From NCBI GenBank assembly GCA_964655175.1, contig CAZZLY010000078.1, positions 1 to 14,315 on the forward strand: DNA of 14,315 bases, in the 5' to 3' direction. The position numbers and the translations under genes are program-made. The stretch is from JAIOPA01 sp964655175 (GTDB lineage: Bacteria; Eisenbacteria; RBG-16-71-46). The notes beneath the pieces are model-generated. The model did no database searches, was not told the origin of the DNA, and worked only from the letters and a program-made list of their open reading frames with translations. This document shows positions 5,701-11,619 of the stretch, in pieces (the first letter of the stretch is position 1; each line of letters opens with the position of its first letter).

Positions 5701-8062
5701 CGGCAGCACGAACCCGCTCTCGGTGACCATGGACGCCAACAAGTCCATCACCGCCAACTTCGGCCAGCGCAACTACGTCTGGAACCAGACCGGCACCGCC
5801 GCCTGGGGCACGGCCACGAACTGGACGCCGACCCGCACCGCGCCGGCCGCCAACGACGTGCTCGTGTTCAACAACGGCGCGACGAACGCCATCGTCACCG
5901 GCGTGCCGACGCAGACCGTGGGTCAGATCCTCGTGAGCGGCAACACCAACGTGCAGTTCCAGACGACGGTCGCGGCCACGGTCACGATCGCGGGCGCCGC
6001 CGGCACCGACCTGTCGGTCGCCGCGGGCTCGACGCTGCAGCTCACGAGCACGCCGGCGGTCACGCTGGCGATCGGCACGGGCGCGACGGGCCAGATCAAC
6101 GGCACGACGAACCTGGCCGGTGCGGCGCACCGCATCACGGCGGCCGACGCGGGCTCGCTCGTGTACGCGAGCGGCGCCGTCATGACCACGGGCGTCTCGT
6201 TCGCGGGCAACCCGTTCGGCACCACCTCGCTCAACTCGGTCGTGTTCCAGAACGGCTCGCTCTACCAGCACATCGCCGGTGCGAACCCGTTCGGTGCGAG
6301 CGCGCCGAACTCGGTCGTCAACTTCCAGGCCGGCAGCCGTTACCGCCTCGATGGTCCGCTCACGCCGGCGCTGTCGGGCCGCACGTACGCCGACTTCGAG
6401 TTCAACAACGCCGGCACGTTCTCGGGCACGGGCGCCTCGGCGCTCACCGTGGACAGCCTCATCGTGTCGCAGGGCACGCTCAACGTGAACGTCACCGGTG
6501 GCGTCACGGTGCGCGGCAGCCTCCACGTGAAGGCCGCGGGCACGCTCAACATGACGCCGGCCACCGGCACGCCCACGCTGTCGTTCGCGGGCACCGGGCC
6601 GCAGGAGATCGACGTGCAGGGCACGTTCACACCGGCGGCGAACGTGACGTTCAACGTCAACAACCCGTCGGGCCTGAACCTGGTCAACAACCTGTCCCTG
6701 CCGGGCGGCCTGTCGTTCACGAGCGGCAACGTCAACACCGGTGCGCGCACGCTCACGCTGAGTGCGACCTCGGCGGTGACGGGTGCGGCGCAGGGCGCGG
6801 GCTGGGTGAACGGCAACCTGGTCAAGAACCTCGCGGCGGGTGCGTTCAGCACCACGCTGCCGATCGGTGATGCGACCCGCTACGCCCCCATCGACGTGAA
6901 CGGTTCGGGCGCGGGTGCGGGCTTCGCGCTCAACGCCAGCACCACGGGCAGCGAGCATCCGAACTTCGCGAGCACGGGCCTCGACGCGGCGCGCTCGGTG
7001 AACCGCTTCTGGACGATGTCGTCCACGAACGGCACCGGTGCGACGTGGCAGGCGACGCTCAACTTCCAGCCGTCCGATCTGGACGGCACCGCGGACCCGT
7101 CGTCGTTCCTGGCGCGCGTGTGGAACGGTTCGGCGTGGTCGCCGGTCGCCCCCGGCGCCTCGACCGCGACGAGCCTCGTGCTGACCGGCCTGTCGGCGGC
7201 CACGCCGGGCACGCAGTACGTCATGGGCAACCTGCCGAGCTTCACGATCACGGCCTCGGCCGGTGCCAACGGCAGCATCACGCCGAGCGGCGCCGTGTCG
7301 GTGCCCATGTTCGGGAACCAGAGCTTCACGATCACGCCGGCCGCGGGTTTCAGCGTGAACGACGTGCTCGTGGACGGTTCGACGGTGGGTGCGGTGACGA
7401 GCTACACGTTCACCAACGTGACCTTCAACCGCAGCATCGCCGCCAGCTTCAAGGACACGCAGGCGCCGTCGCTGGCGATCACCGCGCCCAACGGCGGCGA
7501 GACGCTCAACATCGGCACGGGCACGACGATCACCTGGACGGCGACGGACAACGTCGGCGTGAGCGCGGTGGATCTGGATCTGTCGCGCGGCGGGATCGCC
7601 GGTCCGTTCACGTCGATCGCCTCGGGCCTGAGCAACGTGGGTTCGTACAGCTGGACCGTCACGGGCCCGGCCTCGACCACGGCGCGCGTGCGGGCCACGG
7701 CGCAGGATGCCGCGGGCAACAGCGCGCAGGACCTGTCGGACGCCGATTTCGCGATCGCGGCGAGCACGGGCGTGGACGGTGGCGCGGTGACGGAGTTCGC
7801 GCTCTCGCCCGTCGTGCCGAACCCGGCGCACGGCCTGACGCGGTTCGCGTTCGCGCTGCCGCGCGAGGCGAACGTGCGCCTGAGCGTGCACGACGTGCAG
7901 GGTCGCGAGCGACTCCTGCTCGCGAACGGTTCGTTCGCGGCGGGTCGCCACACGCTCGAGTGGAACGCGCAGGGTTCGAGCGCGCTCGACGCGGGTCTGT
8001 ACTTCGTCCGGCTCCAGGTCCCGGGCCGCACGATCACGCACCGCTTCACGGTCACCAAGTAA
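2780..8062 (+). CDS. Giant modular exported/surface protein with FlgD-Ig-like C-terminal sorting-type domain
   Basis: The 1760-residue protein begins with a clean Sec signal peptide (MLKPARR, a hydrophobic core, then TPALA|Q, cleavage after residue 25). Residues about 26-545 form an unrecognised aromatic-rich beta region resembling a beta-propeller (blocks such as RWGDYTGID). Then follow a carboxypeptidase-regulatory/SdrD-B-like domain (546-650, with DDCDGN), an IPT/TIG-like domain (660-750), an Ig-like module starting PVVTLTAPAGGENW (752-851), two bacterial-repeat modules (853-995), a long T/A/G/N-rich region likely to form a beta-helix (996-1488), a third bacterial repeat (1487-1558), a second Ig-like module (PNGGETL, 1560-1661) and a C-terminal domain with PNPAHGL and DAGLYFVRL (1669-1760). 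That last domain resembles FlgD-Ig/type IX sorting signals. The role is probably an adhesin or secreted surface protein; no enzymatic site is seen. Start 2780 was chosen for the signal peptide. An in-frame ATG at 2741 would add 13 residues. Neither has a clear RBS. Confidence 0.9.
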   Translation: MLKPARRTLATLTLALLSLVTPALAQTYDPTLPPEGITGARSASTDRIKPVVFRFSDLPQAPNLENAPIIPRREHEWLENAAEIKRLKTNPPFLPATSFAQFTEDKTPAAVSGKGGFSPLAPTLGTGFEGITQGGYIPGEPTIGAGPLNIFTAGNVAVTVTNKDGTNRVQTDGATFFGVPAAEGAISDAQCYYDALRGRFVALCFTTGTTPSNYSNFYLAISQTNDARGLWYKYKFDMTKDGSTQTTNWSDYQGLGISDDKIVFSAQQFSFAANTYQYAKFRIIDRVAAYSGGTLSYVDISNFAAPPGGNANDNFVTKPARNLTAGDNNIYCVCVRTGGGSYVTWRTITGAPSAPVLSTGNLISVSAYSAPPDAAQLGTATLLPTNDCRPTDFYVRNGVLVLAFHTAASISATNVSAIRLLRIRTSDRALLTDETFGQASTFYFYPAVTVDSVGTIFLGFGRSSSTEYPSSYVSGKRRSDTAIQASALAKAGLAGSTASRWGDYTGIDQDASLFTPGSTSAWYVGQWTKTASAFGTWASKLTYTYGQVFGTVVDDCDGNAATTTDRTALAGATVTLKQGATTVATTTTNALGQYSFGYLESNTYDVVVTPPAGGVAVDATAGTGATTNTRVSASDVQMALTNAQASPGNNFVVASTKPLAATTTISPSVRSVGDPTFTLTVNGSNFTPCSVVRLDGLDRTTTYVSATQLTAQILNTDQGGGGSKLVTVFTPTPGGGTSNAQTLTINGTPDTTPPVVTLTAPAGGENWPAGTARTITWTATDNVAVSTVDLALSTDGGASFPTAIATGISNTGSFAWTVPTTLTSTARIRVFARDGSGNVASDSSHTNFAITGFNVVASAGANGSISPSGTIGVAAGATPTFTITPATGYHVADVLVNGVSVGAVTSYTFAPIAANQTIAASFVINTYTLTLATVGTGTLVASPSQATYTHGTVVQLTATPAANWNFDFWSGDASGSTNPLSVTMDANKSITANFGQRNYVWNQTGTAAWGTATNWTPTRTAPAANDVLVFNNGATNAIVTGVPTQTVGQILVSGNTNVQFQTTVAATVTIAGAAGTDLSVAAGSTLQLTSTPAVTLAIGTGATGQINGTTNLAGAAHRITAADAGSLVYASGAVMTTGVSFAGNPFGTTSLNSVVFQNGSLYQHIAGANPFGASAPNSVVNFQAGSRYRLDGPLTPALSGRTYADFEFNNAGTFSGTGASALTVDSLIVSQGTLNVNVTGGVTVRGSLHVKAAGTLNMTPATGTPTLSFAGTGPQEIDVQGTFTPAANVTFNVNNPSGLNLVNNLSLPGGLSFTSGNVNTGARTLTLSATSAVTGAAQGAGWVNGNLVKNLAAGAFSTTLPIGDATRYAPIDVNGSGAGAGFALNASTTGSEHPNFASTGLDAARSVNRFWTMSSTNGTGATWQATLNFQPSDLDGTADPSSFLARVWNGSAWSPVAPGASTATSLVLTGLSAATPGTQYVMGNLPSFTITASAGANGSITPSGAVSVPMFGNQSFTITPAAGFSVNDVLVDGSTVGAVTSYTFTNVTFNRSIAASFKDTQAPSLAITAPNGGETLNIGTGTTITWTATDNVGVSAVDLDLSRGGIAGPFTSIASGLSNVGSYSWTVTGPASTTARVRATAQDAAGNSAQDLSDADFAIAASTGVDGGAVTEFALSPVVPNPAHGLTRFAFALPREANVRLSVHDVQGRERLLLANGSFAAGRHTLEWNAQGSSALDAGLYFVRLQVPGRTITHRFTVTK
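5338..5550 (+). repeat. Bacterial-repeat module, copy A (partner at 7240-7454)
   Basis: This segment encodes ASAGANGSISPSG, then VLVNGVSVGAVTSYTF and IAASF. It is matched by 7240-7454, which encodes ASAGANGSITPSG, VLVDGSTVGAVTSYTF and IAASF. Over 39 bases (5348-5386 against 7253-7291) the DNA differs at only two positions, closer than protein-level conservation needs. This suggests a relatively recent internal duplication or gene conversion. Confidence 0.75.
7240..7454 (+). repeat. Bacterial-repeat module, copy B (partner at 5338-5550)
   Basis: This is the second copy of the module described at 5338-5550. Here it precedes an Ig-like module (7458-7765), whereas copy A follows one (5036-5333). 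The module order is therefore inverted between the two halves of the protein. Both pairs keep the ITWTATDNV signature in the Ig-like part. Confidence 0.75.
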
Positions 8063-8080
8063 GACGTCGTTCCAAGCATT

Positions 8081-8112
8081 CGCCCCGGTCGCGGAGTCCC
8101 GCGGCCGGGGCG
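8081..8112. terminator. Hairpin terminator between convergent genes
   Basis: CGCCCCGG (8081-8088) pairs with CCGGGGCG (8105-8112). After one T-G pair, CGCG (8090-8093) pairs with CGCG (8100-8103), giving a 13-bp stem with a six-base loop. It starts 19 bases after the stop of the giant gene and is followed by ATGTGCTTCTTC, which is T-rich for this genome. The convergent lipoprotein gene stops at 8141, so the hairpin probably serves both strands. Confidence 0.75.
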
Positions 8113-8140
8113 ATGTGCTTCTTCGGAGGCCGGGTCGCGC

Positions 8141-9118
8141 TCAGGGCATGCGCGGCGCGCGCGGCGTCAGACCGAGCCTGGCCAACGCCTGCTCGCCGCC
8201 GGGCCCGTTCATCTCCCAGTAGGGCAGTCGATCGCTCGCGAGCAGTCGCGCGCGCTCGCCGTCGCTGCACGCCCACTGCGCCACGCGATGCGGCGCGGCC
8301 TGCTCGACCCAGAACGTCCACGTGCGCCCGCCCTGCACGCGCGCGGTGAGCACGTCGCACGCGATCGTCCCGGCCGGCACGGTGATCGTCTCGGGGGCCG
8401 AAGCGTGCGCCAGATGCACGTCGGTGAGCGCGAGCCGCTGGTGCGTCAGACGGGCCTGTCGCAGCGAACCCGCGAGCGGCACCGTGGCCGAATCGCCGGG
8501 CGCGAGCACGGGACCCGAGAAACCGCGCGCCCACAACAGCAACGCATCCTCGGAGACCGCGTCGTTGGGCACCGGCAGCGCGCTCGCGCTGTCGGCCTCA
8601 CCGTCGAAGTAGCTGTGTCCGGTGAACCGCGCGTAGCGCGCGTCGAACAGCAGCTGCGCGTAGGCGTGACCGCACCACTCCTGCGCCCCGAACGACACCT
8701 TGGTGACGCCACCGGGCGGGCGCAGATTGCGCGGCGCGAGCGCGACGAACGCGCTCGTCATGAGGTTGTAGTCGTAGATCCCGGTCGCGAAGTCCTGGAT
8801 CAGGTTGAGCTTGATCACCGGGAACTCGTCGGTGCGGCCGTGACGGCCCGGATCGGCCTTGACGCGCTTCTCGTTCGAGAACGTCTCGGTCACGACGATC
8901 GTCACCGCGGTGCCGGTGCGCAGCGCGCCGTAGCGCGGCGTGACGAGATCGTAGCCGGCGAGCTCGGCGCGGCCGTCGCCCCAGGTGCGCCAGAAGGCGT
9001 CGTCGAACACGGGCGCCCGATCGAACGTGGCGGGGGCGGTCGTCGGCGCGGGCTTGGCGCACGAGACCAGCGACAGGGCGAGCAACACGAGGCACGACCG
9101 AACGGACCGACGATGCAC
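8141..9118 (-). CDS. Predicted lipoprotein of unknown function (family sometimes mislabelled 'septum formation inhibitor Maf')
   Basis: The 325-residue protein starts MHRRSVRSCLVLLALSLVSC. This is a lipoprotein signal peptide with lipobox LVSC and the lipidated cysteine at residue 20, followed by a Pro/Thr/Ala linker (AKPAPTTAPA). The body has conserved-looking blocks: DDAFWRTWGDGRAELAGYDL, RYGALRTGTAVTIVVTETFS, FPVIKLNLIQDFATGIYDYN, VSFGAQEWCGHAYAQL and HSYFDGE. From memory these resemble a conserved FCB-group family often annotated 'septum formation inhibitor Maf', with no sequence relation to true Maf nucleotide pyrophosphatases; no HAM1/Maf motif is visible. The cellular role is unknown and it is expected to be membrane-anchored in the periplasm. 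The GTG start at 9118 is chosen because GGAGG lies five bases upstream and the signal peptide begins there, although the frame stays open to 9367. It converges on the giant surface-protein gene and is divergent from the glycosyltransferase. Confidence 0.85.
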   Translation of the reverse strand: MHRRSVRSCLVLLALSLVSCAKPAPTTAPATFDRAPVFDDAFWRTWGDGRAELAGYDLVTPRYGALRTGTAVTIVVTETFSNEKRVKADPGRHGRTDEFPVIKLNLIQDFATGIYDYNLMTSAFVALAPRNLRPPGGVTKVSFGAQEWCGHAYAQLLFDARYARFTGHSYFDGEADSASALPVPNDAVSEDALLLWARGFSGPVLAPGDSATVPLAGSLRQARLTHQRLALTDVHLAHASAPETITVPAGTIACDVLTARVQGGRTWTFWVEQAAPHRVAQWACSDGERARLLASDRLPYWEMNGPGGEQALARLGLTPRAPRMP

Positions 9119-9123
9119 GACGA

Positions 9124-9128
9124 CCTCC
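9124..9128 (-). promoter_or_regulatory. Ribosome binding site of the lipoprotein gene
   Basis: On the minus strand GGAGG (9128-9124) is followed by TCGTC and then the GTG at 9118. This fixes the start well inside the longer open frame and at the head of the lipoprotein signal peptide. Confidence 0.75.
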
Positions 9129-9261
9129 ACCCGCGCGCGGCGGGACGGACCCGGGGAACGCGCGCGGCGACCACCGCCGCACACGAGGACGCTTTCGCCG
9201 AGCGTGCCGCCCGTACGCCGTGGCGTCAATCCCGCCCCGTGCCCCGCGCGGCGTTCTCGCC

Positions 9262-9267
9262 TATCCT
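9262..9267 (+). promoter_or_regulatory. Candidate -10 (TATCCT) for the glycosyltransferase-ogt unit
   Basis: TATCCT matches the -10 consensus at four positions and stands out in this GC-rich DNA. The predicted start near 9274 is followed by a GAGG ribosome binding site at 9333-9336, six bases before the ATG at 9343. Confidence 0.4.
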
Positions 9268-9342
9268 GTGCGCCATCATGCGTCCGTGCGCCCCCCTGTT
9301 CCCCACGTCGAGTGCTCCCGCCGGTCCCCTGCGAGGCGGGCG

Positions 9343-10995
9343 ATGAGACGCCTGCTGCCGTTCGCACTCGCGGCCCTGCTCGGCGTGACGTTGTTCACGG
9401 GGCTGTCGGCGACCGACGCGCTCGATGAACGCGAGTCGCGCGACCTCGTGACCGCGTACGAGTCCACGCACCATCACGATTGGTTGTCGCCCGTGTACGG
9501 CAACGAGCCGTTCTTCGACAAGCCGCTGCCGGGCTATGCGCTCGAGGCGATCGCGATCCGCGCGCTCGAGCGCGGCTGGCCCGCCCCGGAGCGCGCGACG
9601 CGCGAGGTCGCGGTGTCGCGCTTCATCCGCGCGCTCATGGCGGTCGCACTCGCGCTGGCGGTCGCACAGACGGGGACGCAGTTGTTCGGCGCGCGCGCCG
9701 GATGGCTCGCGGGCATCGCCCTGGCGAGCATGGTCGGGCTGCCGCTCGCCACGCGCGCGGACGGGGTGCAGGTGTACGCGACGCTGCTCACGTGGCTCGG
9801 CCTCGGCCGCATCCTGGCGGTGCTGGCGGGCCGCACGCGCACGCGCGCGGCCACGCTGGTGCTGGGTTGGCTCGCGCTGGGCGCGGCGGCCAACGTCGGC
9901 GGGCCGTTGAGCGCGCTCTGGCCCATGGCGGGGCTGGCGCTGTACTTCGTGCTCGCGCGTCGCCATCGCGGTTGGTACGACGTCGATCCGACCGCGGGAC
10001 TGCTCATCGTGATCGGCACGTGCCTGCCGTGGTACGGCCTCATGACCGCGATCCACGGTCCGGCGTTCGTGCAGGCCATGGCGTGGTTCCCGTACGCGGC
10101 GGGCGAGCGCAACGCATGGTGGTCGGGGCTGCCGTTGTCGCTCTCGTTCGTGGTGGTGGCGAGCTTCCCGTGGACGCCGCTCCTGGGTGCGGCGCTGGCC
10201 GATGCAACGCTTCGCCTGCGGCGGATCGCCCGAGCGGGTGTGCACGACGGCCCGCTCGATCACGAGCACCTCGAACATCTGCTGCTCGCGTTCGCGCTCG
10301 TCGCCGGACTGCCGATCGTGTTGTACCCGTCGCCGCCACTGACGGCTGCCCTGCCGGCGCTGCCCGCGGTGGCGCTGCTCGTGGGCCGGTTCGCGGATCG
10401 CGTGCTCGACGACGCGGGCGATCCGCGCACGATCCGTCAGGCCACGTGGATGCTCGCGCTCGTCGGCACGTCGTTCGCGCTGTTGGGCGTGGCGTGGGCG
10501 GCGCGCATCCCGCCCGCGAGCGCGCCGCTGCGACTGTTGTCGGTGGCGCTGTTCTTGAGCTCGTGGGCACCGCGGCTGGCCGATCTGCGCGGTTCGCGCC
10601 GTTGGGCGGTGGCGTTGTTCGCGCTGCCGATCGCGGTGAGCGCGCCGATCGTGCAGACGCGCGTCCTACCGGTGATGGAGCCGTGGCTCAACACGCGCGG
10701 CGTGGCGGAGGCCATGGAACGCGCCTCGACGCCCGACACGCCGTTGGTGCTGTTCGAACCGCCGCCGGCCTCGCTGCGGCAATCGCTCGATCGCAATCTG
10801 CTGCTGCGTTCGCGGGTGACGCCCACCGACCTCGACGTGCGCGCCGGCGACGGCGCGGTGTACGCGGCGTACCGGCCCGCGCGCGAGGAGGCGGCGCGTC
10901 GCTCACTCGCACCGCTCGGCGGTTCGACGCAGGAACTCGCGCGCACGCCGCTGCTGGTGCTCGTGCGCGTGCGGCCGGCACCATCACAGCCGTGA
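9343..10995 (+). CDS. ArnT/PMT-like GT-C membrane glycosyltransferase
   Basis: This 550-residue polytopic inner-membrane protein is predicted to transfer a sugar from a polyprenyl-phosphate donor to an envelope acceptor such as lipid A, glycan or protein. The substrate cannot be told from sequence. A first membrane helix (about residues 4-23) leads into the acidic loop DALDERESRD, with D28-E29 at the position of the catalytic acidic pair of GT-C enzymes. Then comes EPFFDKPLPGYALEAIAI (K60-P61), the KP-containing helix typical of the ArnT/PMT (GT39/GT83) group. Several further hydrophobic segments follow, for example near residues 92-140, 165-180, 220-240, 262-285, 310-345 and 365-420, with a soluble C-terminal part from about residue 445. 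The start at 9343 is set by GAGG six bases upstream and by the membrane helix; the frame is open to 9220 but that part looks non-coding. Its stop overlaps the ogt start (GTGA). Confidence 0.85.
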   Translation: MRRLLPFALAALLGVTLFTGLSATDALDERESRDLVTAYESTHHHDWLSPVYGNEPFFDKPLPGYALEAIAIRALERGWPAPERATREVAVSRFIRALMAVALALAVAQTGTQLFGARAGWLAGIALASMVGLPLATRADGVQVYATLLTWLGLGRILAVLAGRTRTRAATLVLGWLALGAAANVGGPLSALWPMAGLALYFVLARRHRGWYDVDPTAGLLIVIGTCLPWYGLMTAIHGPAFVQAMAWFPYAAGERNAWWSGLPLSLSFVVVASFPWTPLLGAALADATLRLRRIARAGVHDGPLDHEHLEHLLLAFALVAGLPIVLYPSPPLTAALPALPAVALLVGRFADRVLDDAGDPRTIRQATWMLALVGTSFALLGVAWAARIPPASAPLRLLSVALFLSSWAPRLADLRGSRRWAVALFALPIAVSAPIVQTRVLPVMEPWLNTRGVAEAMERASTPDTPLVLFEPPPASLRQSLDRNLLLRSRVTPTDLDVRAGDGAVYAAYRPAREEAARRSLAPLGGSTQELARTPLLVLVRVRPAPSQP

Positions 10996-11537
10996 CGCTC
11001 GAGCGCGCCGTCGTCGCGACGCCGGTGGGTGCGATCACGTTGCTCGCGCTCGCGGACGAGCTCGTGTGCGTGGGACTGCCGGCACACGAGGCGGCGAGCG
11101 CGTCCGCCCACGAGGCGTGGCTCGCCCGTCACGTGGGACCGCACGACGTGCGCGAGGCGGCCGACCCCGCCGGAGCGGCGTCGCGACTCGCGCGCTACTT
11201 CGCGGGCGACGTGGGCGCGCTCGCCGCGCAGCCCTGTCGCCTGCTCGGCACCGCGTTCCAGCAACGGGTGTGGACGGCGCTGCGCGATCTCGCCCCGGGC
11301 GAGACCGTGGCGTACGGCGCGCTGGCGCAGCGACTGGGTGAGCCGCGCGCGGTGCGGGCGGTGGCGGCCGCGAACGGCGCCAATCCCCTGCCGCTGTTCG
11401 TGCCGTGTCATCGCGTGATCGCGGCCGACGGTTCGCTGTGGGGCTACGCGGGTGGGCTCGCGATGAAGGCCTGGCTGCTGCGCCACGAGGGCGCCACGGT
11501 GGGGCCCTCGTCCGATCAGGGCCGCCTCGCGCTGTAG
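10992..11537 (+). CDS. ogt: Methylated-DNA--protein-cysteine S-methyltransferase (Ogt/MGMT)
   Basis: The 181-residue suicide enzyme repairs O6-alkylguanine (and O4-alkylthymine) by moving the alkyl group to its own cysteine. The active-site block LFVPCHRVIAADGSLWGYAG is present with C139 as acceptor. Upstream are the winged-helix DNA-binding segment (FQQRVWTALRDLAPGETVAY, then LGEPRAVRAVAAANGANPLP), containing the arginine finger and the Asn hinge. The N-terminal RNase-H-like domain starts TPVGAITLLA. The length fits the Ogt group; no AraC-type Ada domain is fused. The GTG start at 10992 overlaps the glycosyltransferase stop as GTGA, so translation is probably coupled and the gene relies on the upstream promoter. 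phrB, a second direct-reversal repair gene, begins 82 bases after its stop. Confidence 0.93.
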   Translation: MTLERAVVATPVGAITLLALADELVCVGLPAHEAASASAHEAWLARHVGPHDVREAADPAGAASRLARYFAGDVGALAAQPCRLLGTAFQQRVWTALRDLAPGETVAYGALAQRLGEPRAVRAVAAANGANPLPLFVPCHRVIAADGSLWGYAGGLAMKAWLLRHEGATVGPSSDQGRLAL

Positions 11538-11538
11538 C

Positions 11539-11570
11539 GCGTCCACGCGGGGGCAGCGCGCGCGGGACGC
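11539..11570 (+). terminator. Possible imperfect hairpin after ogt
   Basis: GCGTCC (11539-11544) pairs with GGACGC (11565-11570), with inner CGCG repeats able to extend the stem. A comparatively AT-rich stretch, GAACCTATTCAATCC, follows. This is an imperfect structure in CG-repetitive sequence. It could end the glycosyltransferase-ogt transcript before the phrB promoter. Confidence 0.3.
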
Positions 11571-11607
11571 GAACCTATTCAATCCTGCGCGTCCGCCCGC
11601 GCTGTCC

Positions 11608-11613
11608 TAGACT
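11608..11613 (+). promoter_or_regulatory. Candidate -10 hexamer TAGACT for leaderless phrB
   Basis: TAGACT is followed by exactly six bases (ATCGGC) and the ATG at 11620, placing the predicted +1 on the start codon. There is no Shine-Dalgarno in the 30 bases upstream. Hexamer and spacing are identical to those before rluE. The surrounding bases are also alike (CTTAGACT there, CCTAGACT here). No convincing -35 is seen. Confidence 0.5.
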
Positions 11614-11619
11614 ATCGGC

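Larger units (their letters stand above)
9119..9342. other. Divergent intergenic region, two candidate promoters
   Basis: These 224 bases separate the divergent lipoprotein and glycosyltransferase genes. Rightward, TATCCT (9262-9267) is a good -10 with predicted start near 9274, giving a leader of about 69 bases; no -35 match is evident. Leftward, TTGACG on the minus strand (9229-9224) is a good -35, but the expected -10 (CACGCT, 9206-9201) is poor. Reading frames stay open here only because of the GC bias; the codons show no protein-like pattern. Confidence 0.45.

Noticed and set aside
9220..9342. Upstream extension of the glycosyltransferase to an ATG at 9220
   Set aside because: The added residues are Pro/Arg-rich with no membrane pattern and overlap the candidate promoter. 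The ATG at 9343 has an RBS and begins the first membrane helix.
8288..9346. Plus-strand open frame of 352 codons opposite the lipoprotein
   Set aside because: The minus-strand frame has a lipobox signal peptide, an RBS and family-like blocks; the plus-strand product is low-complexity shadow sequence.
9118..9367. Upstream extension of the lipoprotein to 9367 on the minus strand
   Set aside because: The GGAGG ribosome binding site and the signal peptide start both point to the GTG at 9118; the extension is low-complexity.
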